A stretch of 64,000 nucleotides of DNA from Streptomyces longisporoflavus (GTDB taxonomy: Bacteria; Actinomycetota; Actinomycetes; Streptomycetales; Streptomycetaceae), in the NCBI RefSeq assembly GCF_014649775.1, contig NZ_BMTR01000003.1, positions 186,001 through 250,000 of the forward strand, read 5' to 3'. The notes below the pieces were generated by a model. The model had not been told where the DNA came from. It was given only the letters and a program-made list of their open reading frames with translations, and made no database searches. A program made the position numbers and the translations under genes. Numbering within the stretch: the first letter of the stretch is position 1; each line of letters opens with the position of its first letter. Positions 9,005 through 17,091 of the stretch are shown in pieces.

Positions 9005-9849
9005 CACAACTCCGTGAGGATTCGGCGAATGGTCTTGCTGGATGATGGCAGATCAAGAGCCTGTGCACGAAGGTAATCGAACGCCGACTTGTACCGCTCC
9101 AGTTCCTTCGGTTTCTCCATGAAGAGCCCGCCGCCGAGAAGGTCCACGTAGACGACGTCCAGGTCTTGGCTCTGACCTCGCAGGAGGACAAAGCTGCCCA
9201 CCGCTGCGGCATGGGCTCCTGTCGAGAACGGCAGTATCTGTACCGTCACGTGCGGGGACTCGGCCAGTTCCAGGAGATGTCGGAGTTGCTCACGCATGAT
9301 GTGGGCCCCGCCGACGACACGGCGGACGGCGGCTTCGTCGACGATGGCCCAGATGTGCGGCGGCTCGGAGCGTTGCAGAAGCTCCTGCCGTTTCATGCGA
9401 ATGTCGACCATGTGCTGCACCTCGCGGTCCGAGCAGCCCATCTCTGACGCCCGGTGCACGGCTTCGGCATACGCCCTGGTCTGGAACAGGCCGGGGACAT
9501 ACATGCACGCGTAGTGCTCCTCTCGCACCACCTCGTCCTCAAGGGTCAGCATGAGGTTCATCGACTCGGGAATGGGATCGGCCAGGGAGCGCCACCACCC
9601 TTGGATCCGGGCGCCCTTGGCGAGCTCGACGAGGGCTGTACGCACCTCCTCATCGGCGTCGTACGTCCGACAAAGGGCGTCCACGGTGGGCCACTTGACC
9701 GTTCCCTCCTTGGTCTCGTAGCGACTGAGGGTGGCTTTGGAGATACCCACCCGAGCACCGGCGTCCTCCAGCGTGAGCCCCATGCGTTCGCGCAATCGGC
9801 GAAGATCGGCGCCGAGCTGGCGACGGCGGGTGGTCGGCCCAACTGCCAT
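9004..9849 (-). CDS. XRE-family regulator with DUF5753
   Basis: 281 residues from the ATG at 9849 (AGAGAGG upstream). Residues about 8-65 are a Cro/C1-type helix-turn-helix (LRRLRERMGLTLEDAGARVG then ISKATLSRYE). The remaining ~200 residues are DUF5753, recognisable from the YVPGLFQTRAYAEA and HIWAIVDEAAVRR segments and the IMREQL..LLELAESPHVTVQILPF block. This is the standard Streptomyces XRE/DUF397 regulator architecture (WhiJ/AbaA-like), linked in studied cases to development and antibiotic production. It is divergently placed from the HATPase gene at 10052, a third usual member of these cassettes, across a ~200-base shared promoter region. Confidence 0.93.
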   Translation of the reverse strand: MAVGPTTRRRQLGADLRRLRERMGLTLEDAGARVGISKATLSRYETKEGTVKWPTVDALCRTYDADEEVRTALVELAKGARIQGWWRSLADPIPESMNLMLTLEDEVVREEHYACMYVPGLFQTRAYAEAVHRASEMGCSDREVQHMVDIRMKRQELLQRSEPPHIWAIVDEAAVRRVVGGAHIMREQLRHLLELAESPHVTVQILPFSTGAHAAAVGSFVLLRGQSQDLDVVYVDLLGGGLFMEKPKELERYKSAFDYLRAQALDLPSSSKTIRRILTEL

Positions 9850-10051
9850 GTTTCCGGCCTCTCTTGTTGATCGGTCTGAGAGTGCCCCCGCTTCGGTGAC
9901 GGAGCAAGGGCGCACGACCGGGGAGTGCGAAGTGGTCGCGTGCTCCCGGAAGCTCCTCATGAGAGTTCCATTTTGAGAGTTCCACTGCAACCCTGGGTGC
10001 ACAGTCAGGCACAGTAAGCGATGCCTGCGCGGCGTGGAGGGGCTGGTCGAC

Positions 10052-10705
10052 ATGTCTGACTGCCGGTGCGGGGTGCTGAGAAGGGCGTGGGAACTTCCCT
10101 TCTTGGCCGAGCCGGAAGAGGTGGCAGCCCTGCGGCGCATGGTGCGGCTCCATCTGACCCGATGGGGTCTGCCCGAGGTCGTCGAAGCGGCGCAACTGTG
10201 CGTGAGTGAGCTCGTGGCCAACGTCATCACGCATGTGGGCCCGCACACGCCCACCACGCTCAGGCTCACGATGAAGGACACGTGCGTTCGCGTCGAGATC
10301 GGCGACCCCGACACTCGTGCGCTACCAACCCTGATCGCGGCCCGGGCAGACGCGGAAAGCGGACGAGGCATGGCACTGCTCGACGCGGTTGTCGACCGGT
10401 GGGGCGTAATCCTTCGAAGCGACTCCAAGGTCACCTGGTGCGAGCTGGCCACGGGCCTCGCCTCGCCGACCGGTCACACGGGCGGGCCCCGGGTCGATCG
10501 TGCCGAGGCTTTGATCGGCCACTACGGCGAGAGAGGCGTTTCGCGTCGCGTTGCGGACACATCCTTGACGGTGGCCGCCGCGGAGGAAGCCGCGATCGAC
10601 GTCATCGCGGATCTTCTCCACTGGCTGCGGGCGCATGGCTGCGATCCGGACGAGGCGTTGGATCGGGCGGAGACGCGCTTCGAAGCCGGGTGGACCAGTG
10701 CGTGA
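10052..10705 (+). CDS. ATP-binding protein (HATPase_c_2, anti-sigma/regulatory kinase-like)
   Basis: 217 residues from the ATG at 10052, which has GGAGGGG at good spacing; a GTG at 10034 lies inside that site. The first ~140 residues are a GHKL ATP-binding fold of the RsbW/SpoIIAB-like type: N-box QLCVSELVANVITH, G1 box VRVEIGDPDTR, G2 box ESGRGMALLDAVVDRWG. The C-terminal ~70 residues are an extra helical region (AAIDVIADLLHWLRAHGCDPDEALDRA) of unknown role. Such proteins accompany XRE/DUF397 pairs across Streptomyces and are assumed to modulate them. It borders the defence operon, whose Vsr gene converges on it 35 bases away. Confidence 0.88.
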   Translation: MSDCRCGVLRRAWELPFLAEPEEVAALRRMVRLHLTRWGLPEVVEAAQLCVSELVANVITHVGPHTPTTLRLTMKDTCVRVEIGDPDTRALPTLIAARADAESGRGMALLDAVVDRWGVILRSDSKVTWCELATGLASPTGHTGGPRVDRAEALIGHYGERGVSRRVADTSLTVAAAEEAAIDVIADLLHWLRAHGCDPDEALDRAETRFEAGWTSA

Positions 10706-10740
10706 TCCCGGGGAGGGGGCGGGACGCCGAGGAGCCCGCT

Positions 10741-11229
10741 TCAGGGTAGTTCGCTGCGTTCGTCCTTCGGCCCCGACCGGTCGTCGACGGGCTTTGCCGA
10801 TCGGATCACTTTGGCCACTTGGTCGGCCACCAGCTCCGGGTCCTCGTGCGTATAGAAGCGGAGGACGGTCCAGCCGAGGGATTCCAGGTGGGCGGTGGTC
10901 CTGGTGTCGCGCATGGCGTTCTTGTTGATCTTCTCTCGCCAGAACGCGGGGTTCGACTTCGGGAAGGTGGCGTGCTCGGGGCAGCCGTGCCAGAAGCAGC
11001 CGTCGATGAAAACGGCGACTTGAGGCCCCGGGAAGGCGATGTCGATCGTGTTGCGGGCCATCCCGGGGACGCGTCGCTGCAGTCGATAGCGGAGCCCGGC
11101 GGCGTGCAGCAATCGGCGGACGGTCACTTCCGGTTTGGTGTCCCGAGAGCGTTGCTTGCTCATGCGCGCGGAGACGACATGGGACGAGGGAAGCGGGCGT
11201 GAAGCAGGCACGATCTCAGTGTGCGGCAT
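10741..11229 (-). CDS. vsr: Very short patch repair-type endonuclease (Vsr)
   Basis: 162 residues. The ATG at 11229 overlaps the end of the C5-methylase gene by 14 bases. The Vsr hallmarks are all visible: RSRDTKPEVTVRRLL..GLRYRL, the metal-binding Asp in NTIDIAFPGPQ, the VAVFIDGCFWHGCPEH block with the catalytic His and zinc-type Cys residues, FWREKINKNAMRD, and LGWTVLRFYTHE. Classical Vsr nicks T:G mismatches left by deamination of 5-methylcytosine, so its coupling to a C5-methylase makes sense as repair. In R-M-like neighbourhoods it may also act as the restriction nuclease. It is the last gene of the seven-gene leftward operon. Confidence 0.95.
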   Translation of the reverse strand: MPHTEIVPASRPLPSSHVVSARMSKQRSRDTKPEVTVRRLLHAAGLRYRLQRRVPGMARNTIDIAFPGPQVAVFIDGCFWHGCPEHATFPKSNPAFWREKINKNAMRDTRTTAHLESLGWTVLRFYTHEDPELVADQVAKVIRSAKPVDDRSGPKDERSELP

Positions 11230-12331
11230 CTGCCGTGGCCTCGGCACGGGCTCGTGGGGACCATTCGGCGAGCGCACGCCACACGTCCTCACCCGGCGTC
11301 GTCAGGCCGAGCGCGGCACTGAGGACGTGAATGCCGAGGCGGGGCGGAACGGCATTGCCGATCTGCTGGGAGATGTCGCCGCCGGACCAGGGGAACCTGT
11401 GCGGGAAGGTCTGGAGCTGGCCCGCCTCACTCGTGCTCAGTCGGGGGAGATCATGCTCCGCCGGGTCGTCGGTGACGATGCGGTTGCGGGAGACCTTGCC
11501 GGTGACCGTGGCTGCGGGTTCGCAGGAACGGCGCCTGCCGCGCAGCCGAGGGTTGCCGCCGGTGCCGTAATTCGAAACGACCTGGAAGGGGCCGGTCCGC
11601 TGCGTGAGTACATCCTCCATGGCCACCCAACTCTGGCGCAGGAGATCGCCCGCGGGGCGCGGAACGCCCTTGCGATAGCGCTGATGTGTGGGTGTGGGGA
11701 GGGCGGCCGTGTGCCCGTCACGTCGAGCCACGAGGATGGCGCGGCGGCGGGTCTGTGGGACGCCGAATTCTTCGGTGTGCAGGATGCCGTGGGCGACCGA
11801 GTAGCCCTCGTCGGCCAGGGCCGCTCCGTATGCCTCCCAGACGGGAAGGGCCGCGGGGACCTGTTCGAGCACGATGGCGTCGTAGGGGCGGAGCTTGTCG
11901 TCGTCGATTGCGTTGAGCGCCCAGCGCAGAGGCTCGAGAACAAGCCCTGTGCGCTCGTCGTCCATGTCGGCGAGATCGGCGTCGATGTTGTTGCGTGCGT
12001 CTCGGTCGACCAGGCGTTGGACAAACTTCAGGACGTCGTCCAGGGCACGGCGACCGGCTCCGCTGCCGGCGACGGTGAAGCTCTGGCAGGGCGGGCCCCC
12101 GGCGAGGACATTCGCCTCGGGGAAGTCTCTTGGACCGTAACTCCGCACATCGCCGTGGATCGTGTGGAGACCCGCCGCGGTACGTGTCGTGACGGCGTTC
12201 GCGTCCCATTCGATCCCCGTCGAGGGGATGCCCAGGACCGTCGCGGCCATGTCCAGTCCGCCGGGGCCGGCGAAAAGGTCCACGATGTGGAAATCCACAG
12301 GTGGGAGCTGGTGAGGCAAAGCGACGGTCAT
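11216..12331 (-). CDS. DNA (cytosine-5)-methyltransferase, catalytically complete
   Basis: 371 residues. Motif I is DLFAGPGGLD (18-27); motif IV is GGPPCQSF with the catalytic Cys at residue 82; motif VI is LEQVP (the usual ENV here EQV, keeping the Glu); motif VIII is QTRRRAILVA; motif X is QIGNAVPP. The variable region between VIII and X, about 100 residues, is where target recognition is expected. It methylates cytosine at C5 in a short site not predictable from sequence. Vsr overlaps its 3' end, and upstream is the methylase-like fusion protein that lacks PCQ (gap 57 bases, the largest in the operon). The two may work as a pair. Confidence 0.95.
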   Translation of the reverse strand: MTVALPHQLPPVDFHIVDLFAGPGGLDMAATVLGIPSTGIEWDANAVTTRTAAGLHTIHGDVRSYGPRDFPEANVLAGGPPCQSFTVAGSGAGRRALDDVLKFVQRLVDRDARNNIDADLADMDDERTGLVLEPLRWALNAIDDDKLRPYDAIVLEQVPAALPVWEAYGAALADEGYSVAHGILHTEEFGVPQTRRRAILVARRDGHTAALPTPTHQRYRKGVPRPAGDLLRQSWVAMEDVLTQRTGPFQVVSNYGTGGNPRLRGRRRSCEPAATVTGKVSRNRIVTDDPAEHDLPRLSTSEAGQLQTFPHRFPWSGGDISQQIGNAVPPRLGIHVLSAALGLTTPGEDVWRALAEWSPRARAEATADAAH

Positions 12332-12388
12332 GGTGAGCGAGTTTATAGGTGATGGAGGGGGCGAGGGAGCCGGTGGAGGGCCACGACC

Positions 12389-14239
12389 TCATGCGGTCGA
12401 CAGCGCGGCGTAAATGGCACGTCCCAGCGCCTCGCCGACCGGGGGCGGGGAGGCGTGGCCGACCTGGCGGTAGCGGGCGGTTTTGCGCCCCGCGAAAACC
12501 CAGTCCTTCGGAAATCCCTGCAGCAGGGCGGCTTGCTCGACTGTGAGCGCCATCATGCCGTCGCGACCGCGGGTCGGGTTCCACACGAAGTCCGGGTCCG
12601 GCACCTCGTTCGCGACCGTGCCACCGTCCACTCCCATGCGCGCCCAAGCCCGCTTGGAGCCGGTGGGCCCCAGATCGGCGCCGCCACGGTCCCAGGAACC
12701 GCCGACGAGAGTAGGAGCGACCTCCGTGGCCAGCGCCATCCACTCGGCAACCCCTGCCCAGCCCCGGGCTGCCATGGATGGCCCGAGCGCCTGGCCGACG
12801 GTGGCCGCCGGTTCGGGGGAGCGGGGCGGAATCCGGAATGCGTTTGCAGCCTCGGCGCTCGCGAAGGCCAGGAGGATGCCCTGCTTCCGGAACTGGGGCA
12901 CGCCGTAATGGGCGGCGTTGAGGACGAACCACAACGGGGTGTAGCCGCTCGCAGCGAGCTCCTGCTGTATGTGGTCCCGGAGCGGTGCGTAGGTCTCGCT
13001 GGTGATCAGATCCGGAACGTTCTCGATCAGGAGCGCGCGGGGGCGCAGGATCCGGGTGAGATCGAGGGTGGCGCGGAGGACGGCAAGTTCGTGGTCATTG
13101 CCGCGTTCTCGGGAGACGGCGGCAGCTGCCTTCACGCGTGGTAGCCCGCCCGAGATCAAGTCGAGTCGCAGCAAGGGTTGTTCCCGGGCGAGTGACTGAG
13201 GGTCCAGGGTGCTCAAGTCTTCCTCGCGGAGGCGCCAACCGGGTCTGTTCAGGCGCAGTGTGTCGAGGGCGACGGGGCGATGGTCGATCAGTAGGGCGGG
13301 GTCGAAGCCCGCGTACTCCAGGCCCAGTGCGAGGCCCCCCGCTCCCGCACACAGCTCCAGAGAGGTCAGCCGACGGGTGGGAGACGCGGGTTGCGAGGCG
13401 GAGATCGGCTCCGGCTCGGGTCTCCCCGTCTGTTCCGCCGAGGTCGCGCTCGTGGGCACCGTCTCTGCCGAGGCCGGCTGTGATTCGTCGGTCCGCAACG
13501 CGGCCACGGACTCGTCGACCACGGCGCTGAGTTCGGCCCGCAGGTCGGCGTCGGCCAAGGCCTCGAAGATGACGAATGGGGCGAGCCTCAGAAGCCGCTT
13601 GAGGAAGTCCCGCAGCACGTCGCGCTCGGGAAGGCCGTGCAGGTCGACTGCTGCCCAGGCGTGAAGAATGTTGCGTACGAGATGAGGGCTGCCGCCGAGG
13701 GCCTTGCGGCGGGCGTAGATCTGGTCGAAGGCGGCCTCGCCGAGGATGTCGAGCGCCGCGTACGGCTCGAGGGCCGCAGAGTCACGGACGAGGTGTGCAC
13801 GCCACCAAAGACGACCGAAGACATGCCGGGTGAGGTCGCTGGCCACCACACGGTCGCCGGGAGGGCGGGGATAGCGCCAGTACGCGACATCGGGAAGCAG
13901 GATCAGCGCGAGAAAGGCCCAGACGTCGCCGGACGCGGCTTCGGCCGGCATCAGGTCCATCTTGCCGTGCAGGAGCGCGGCCAGGTCGAGGTCGAAGCGG
14001 GCCCGCGCCGCGCGAGAGGACTCCTCGGGGAAGCCCGCACGCTTGGCGGTCTCCAGTACGAGAGCCCGCAAGTCGCGCAGCTGTGACTCCGTGATCCGGT
14101 CGCCGCCGGTGGCCACATAGACCGCGGACTCATGGCGGTACGCGACGAGCTCGGCCAAGTCGGGAAGCGGCATCTCCTTGTATTGCTGGTGGAGCGGCTT
14201 GGCCTGTCCGGCGAGGAGACGAGGGTAGAGGAGAGCCAT
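12389..14239 (-). CDS. DUF6339-like/C5-methyltransferase fusion lacking the catalytic cysteine
   Basis: 616 residues; ATG at 14239 with GGAGG upstream, three bases after the previous stop. Residues 1-250 are a helical domain (MALLYPRLL..., LHGKMDLMPAE, RHVFGRLWWRAHLVRD, FLKRLLRLAPFVIFEALADADL) that I associate with the DUF6339 family. A Ser/Thr/Glu/Pro linker spans 251-290. From 291 on the fold is a cytosine-C5 methylase: motif I LELCAGAGGLALGLE (294-308), motif VI IENVPD (405-410), an FRKQGILLAF motif VIII and QVGHASPPPVGEALG as motif X. Motif IV, which should read GGPPCQ, reads GGLPRVK (364-370), so catalytic Cys, second Pro and Gln are all absent. It should bind AdoMet or DNA without methylating. 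The intact methylase follows downstream. Confidence 0.85.
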   Translation of the reverse strand: MALLYPRLLAGQAKPLHQQYKEMPLPDLAELVAYRHESAVYVATGGDRITESQLRDLRALVLETAKRAGFPEESSRAARARFDLDLAALLHGKMDLMPAEAASGDVWAFLALILLPDVAYWRYPRPPGDRVVASDLTRHVFGRLWWRAHLVRDSAALEPYAALDILGEAAFDQIYARRKALGGSPHLVRNILHAWAAVDLHGLPERDVLRDFLKRLLRLAPFVIFEALADADLRAELSAVVDESVAALRTDESQPASAETVPTSATSAEQTGRPEPEPISASQPASPTRRLTSLELCAGAGGLALGLEYAGFDPALLIDHRPVALDTLRLNRPGWRLREEDLSTLDPQSLAREQPLLRLDLISGGLPRVKAAAAVSRERGNDHELAVLRATLDLTRILRPRALLIENVPDLITSETYAPLRDHIQQELAASGYTPLWFVLNAAHYGVPQFRKQGILLAFASAEAANAFRIPPRSPEPAATVGQALGPSMAARGWAGVAEWMALATEVAPTLVGGSWDRGGADLGPTGSKRAWARMGVDGGTVANEVPDPDFVWNPTRGRDGMMALTVEQAALLQGFPKDWVFAGRKTARYRQVGHASPPPVGEALGRAIYAALSTA

Positions 14240-14242
14240 GGT

Positions 14243-15139
14243 TCATGCCTCCTGGAGGATGCGGGTCGCGGCCTGTAGTTCGGAGGCGAACAGGCTCGGC
14301 GAGTTCTGCCGGAGTTGTCGCAAGTCCTGGACCGTGCGGCCGGGGAAGAGCCGGTGGAAGAGGTTGACGAGGGTGGCGCCGAGGGAGTCCTCGGCGAAGT
14401 CCGCGTCGTCGACGAACTCCTCCTTGAGGAGAGCGTGTTCCACCATGATGCGGGCGCAGTCCGAGTACACCATCGAGAGGACGACGCGATCCACCGGGCC
14501 GGGTTTGGCCGCATGGGCGAAGGCAGCGGACACGTCCCCGGCCTTCTCGTTGACGAGGAGAAGCATGGAACCCATCGCAGCGGCATTCAGGTCTGATCCG
14601 AGCTGCAGGTGCCAGGCCGCTCCGTCCCTGAACGAGGTGTGCGCGAAGTCGATCACCGTCATGGGGAAGAGCGGCGCGTCGCCCTGCAGACGCAGAGCCG
14701 CGGTGTCGTCCCAGAGAAGCGAACCGGCGCGCCGCGGTGAGAACACGGCGGCCGTCGGCGTGGTCCGAGAGAGAACCAGCACCGTTTCCAGGACAAGGAC
14801 CCCGCCCAGTTGGGCGCCCGGCAGGACGGCGTGGAGATCCACCGTGCGCACGCCTTCACCGGCGAGCGGAATCCGCTGCACGGAGCCGCGCAGATTGGAG
14901 CCTGAGGCGGTCCAGACGGCCGCGAGAGTGAGTACCGCGCCGTCGGAAAGTCCCGCCCCTGCACGAGCCGCCGGCAGGTCGACGTGCACGGTGCGGCTCA
15001 GCTCGACGTCCATGCGGTAGTCCCAGAAGTCGAGCGCCTCGGGGAGGTCGGTGGTGGCGCCGTCGAGGACGAGTTGCCACGGCTCGGTCCGGACGCACGA
15101 GGCTGCGGGTGAGCGGTAGGGAAGGGCGAGCCTGCTCAC
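14243..15139 (-). CDS. Uncharacterised defence-operon protein (298 aa)
   Basis: 298 residues. The GTG at 15139 overlaps the stop of the GHKL ATPase gene by four bases (GTGA). I do not recognise a family. The N-terminal ~190 residues look beta-rich and alternate hydrophobic and polar residues (WQLVLDGATTDLPEALDFWDYRMDVELS, VLVLETVLVLSRTTPTAAVFS). The C-terminal ~100 residues are helical (DRVVLSMVYSDCARIMVEHALLKEEF, ATLVNLFHRLFPGRTVQDLRQLR, LFASELQAATRIL). No transmembrane helix or signal peptide is visible. The tight coupling on both sides implies a structural or recognition subunit of the complex, but this is inference only. Confidence 0.85.
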   Translation of the reverse strand: MSRLALPYRSPAASCVRTEPWQLVLDGATTDLPEALDFWDYRMDVELSRTVHVDLPAARAGAGLSDGAVLTLAAVWTASGSNLRGSVQRIPLAGEGVRTVDLHAVLPGAQLGGVLVLETVLVLSRTTPTAAVFSPRRAGSLLWDDTAALRLQGDAPLFPMTVIDFAHTSFRDGAAWHLQLGSDLNAAAMGSMLLLVNEKAGDVSAAFAHAAKPGPVDRVVLSMVYSDCARIMVEHALLKEEFVDDADFAEDSLGATLVNLFHRLFPGRTVQDLRQLRQNSPSLFASELQAATRILQEA

Positions 15140-17091
15140 GATGCGTTCACCGCCCGGGTCTTCACGGTGATCTCCGTGATCGTGTCCGGGGCCGGCCGGA
15201 CGACTGCGCGCCACACGGTTTCGTCGCCGCCCTCGATGACGTACGTGGGCGAGGCGTGGAGCCTGCCCGTCGGGTCCTCCCAGCCGACGAGGCCGGGCAT
15301 CGCGGCACCCGCCGGGGGATCGGTCTCGCGGTTGCCGGTGCCGGGCAGGGCCACCGCCAGCTCGACCTGAACCCGCTGCACGACCGGCACGGGGAGAGTG
15401 AACGCCTGCACGAGGACGGCGTGTCCGAATCGCTCTTCGTACGTGGTCTCGCCCGCATACTTCACGCGTGGGCGGAGGGCACGGGCGCCGCCGCCCTCCG
15501 GGGTCGAAGACTCGGCCGTGCCTACGTTTCGGCCCTTGCGACGCTTGCCTGCGCGGTCGCGCGCGCTCGGGATTTCCTCGTCGTCGTCCGGTGCTGCGGT
15601 CGCCCGGCCCGTGGACGTGACGCCGTAGTCCGTGGCGCCCCCGGTGCCCCAGGCTCCTCCGACCAGCGGGGAAAAGCGGGCGCTGGCCGCGCCCAGTGCC
15701 ACGTTCGCCGAGCCTTCGCGAGCTGATCCGCCCAACTGGAGGAGTTCGTCGACCGCTTCCTTGAGACGGGTGAAGGTGGTGCGGACGAATGTCCGGTCCT
15801 GACCCTCCAGACGCTGGTGGTTCCATGCATCGTGCGTCGGAGGTTCGGCCTCGGCGAAGGTGGTGTCCATTTCTTCGTTGGCGCGGAAGACGCCGGCGTA
15901 CGAGAGGAGCTCGGTGCCCGTCTCACGCCCCGGCCAGTAGGTGACCACCAGCTCCGCCGGACGCATCAGTGCCACATGGTGCACGGACCGCTCGACCTGC
16001 ACCATCTCCATGGCCCGGCGCGCGGCGGGAGAAGGATCGAGAGGGAGGACCGGACGCTGGACGAGACCCAGCCGACCCAGCTCTCGGACGGGCCTCTGAC
16101 AAGACAAGGTTCGGCCCTCGTCCGTGCCCAACTGGCGGAAGGCGTCCACGAAGAGGTTGAGCGGGGATGTGGTGCGCGGGTCGGGGATCGGGAAATCTCG
16201 CCCTTCGCAGGTGACGGAGAACCGCATGGGCAGAGTGCCGTCGGCGCGTTCGAGCATCTTGGGCCACAAGTGCCAGGCCACGGTTTCGGCCAGGTAAGCG
16301 GCGGCCTCTTTGGGTTCCAGGCCGTCGAGTTGGGGATCGAGGATGACCACGCTCGTACCGGTCTCCTCCTCCCGAAAGGGAGTGAGGCCCAGGTGGCGAG
16401 CCGTATCCTCCGCGGCGGGGCCGATCAGAGGGTCGATGACGTCACCGGATGCGTCGCCCCACCAGTGTCGGCCGGTGTACCGGCGCTCTTCGCCTTGCTC
16501 GTCCCGGTCTCGATAGCTGTTGCCCAGAGCACAGCCGATCAGCCGGGTCTCCAGCTCTCCCCGGTCGTTCCGGCAACGGGTATGCACGAGCACCGTTCCG
16601 AGACTGGAGAGGAGATAGAAGATGGCCTTGCCGAAGCCATAGGTGCCGCCGCCGAGTTTGGTGTCGCGAGGTTCACCGACGTTCCGCACAAAGGCGACGA
16701 AGTCTTGGCGGCCCTCGGAGATCTCGTGGGCGCGGGTGGGGCCACCGAGGCCGTTCGTGCCCCGATCGGAAATCGTCATGATCCGAATCCCGGCGCGCAG
16801 GGCTCTGCGCAGGGCGAGGTGCTCGTTCGACGGAGCTCCGTTCAACATGAGCCTGCGCCAGGAGTCGGCATACGCAGGACCTACGTACCCAAGGTCGATA
16901 CCGAAACGGACCGGTCCGTCCTGTCGCACATCTTTGGCGTCCCAACTGTTCTGGGCAGCTTCCCGTACGAGGATGGTGAGCAGGTCCAACTCGGGTCTGC
17001 CGAGCTGGTTGCGGATGCCCTCGGCCGCGCTCGCGCCTTCCGGCGGATACGGCTGGGAGTACCACTGGGGTTCGGTGCGCACGTCTGTCAC
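15136..17091 (-). CDS. GHKL (MutL/HSP90/MORC-like) ATPase of defence operon
   Basis: 651 residues; GTG at 17091 overlaps the stop of the PD-(D/E)XK gene (GTGA). The N-terminal ATPase domain shows the N-box LLTILVREAAQNSWDA (Glu44, Asn48), the G1 box RIMTISDRGTNGLGG (about 107-121) and the G2 box GGGTYGFGKAIFY (about 148-160). A region with ETGTSVVILDPQ then leads to a probable S5-like domain. The middle is charged and disordered (about 470-530, DDDEEIPSARDRAGKRRKG), and a C-terminal beta-rich domain ends the protein. GHKL ATPases clamp DNA on ATP binding; MORC-related prokaryotic forms were proposed by Iyer, Abhiman and Aravind to serve restriction systems next to Z1 helicases and nucleases. 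It is probably the motor or clamp of this system. Confidence 0.85.
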   Translation of the reverse strand: MTDVRTEPQWYSQPYPPEGASAAEGIRNQLGRPELDLLTILVREAAQNSWDAKDVRQDGPVRFGIDLGYVGPAYADSWRRLMLNGAPSNEHLALRRALRAGIRIMTISDRGTNGLGGPTRAHEISEGRQDFVAFVRNVGEPRDTKLGGGTYGFGKAIFYLLSSLGTVLVHTRCRNDRGELETRLIGCALGNSYRDRDEQGEERRYTGRHWWGDASGDVIDPLIGPAAEDTARHLGLTPFREEETGTSVVILDPQLDGLEPKEAAAYLAETVAWHLWPKMLERADGTLPMRFSVTCEGRDFPIPDPRTTSPLNLFVDAFRQLGTDEGRTLSCQRPVRELGRLGLVQRPVLPLDPSPAARRAMEMVQVERSVHHVALMRPAELVVTYWPGRETGTELLSYAGVFRANEEMDTTFAEAEPPTHDAWNHQRLEGQDRTFVRTTFTRLKEAVDELLQLGGSAREGSANVALGAASARFSPLVGGAWGTGGATDYGVTSTGRATAAPDDDEEIPSARDRAGKRRKGRNVGTAESSTPEGGGARALRPRVKYAGETTYEERFGHAVLVQAFTLPVPVVQRVQVELAVALPGTGNRETDPPAGAAMPGLVGWEDPTGRLHASPTYVIEGGDETVWRAVVRPAPDTITEITVKTRAVNAS

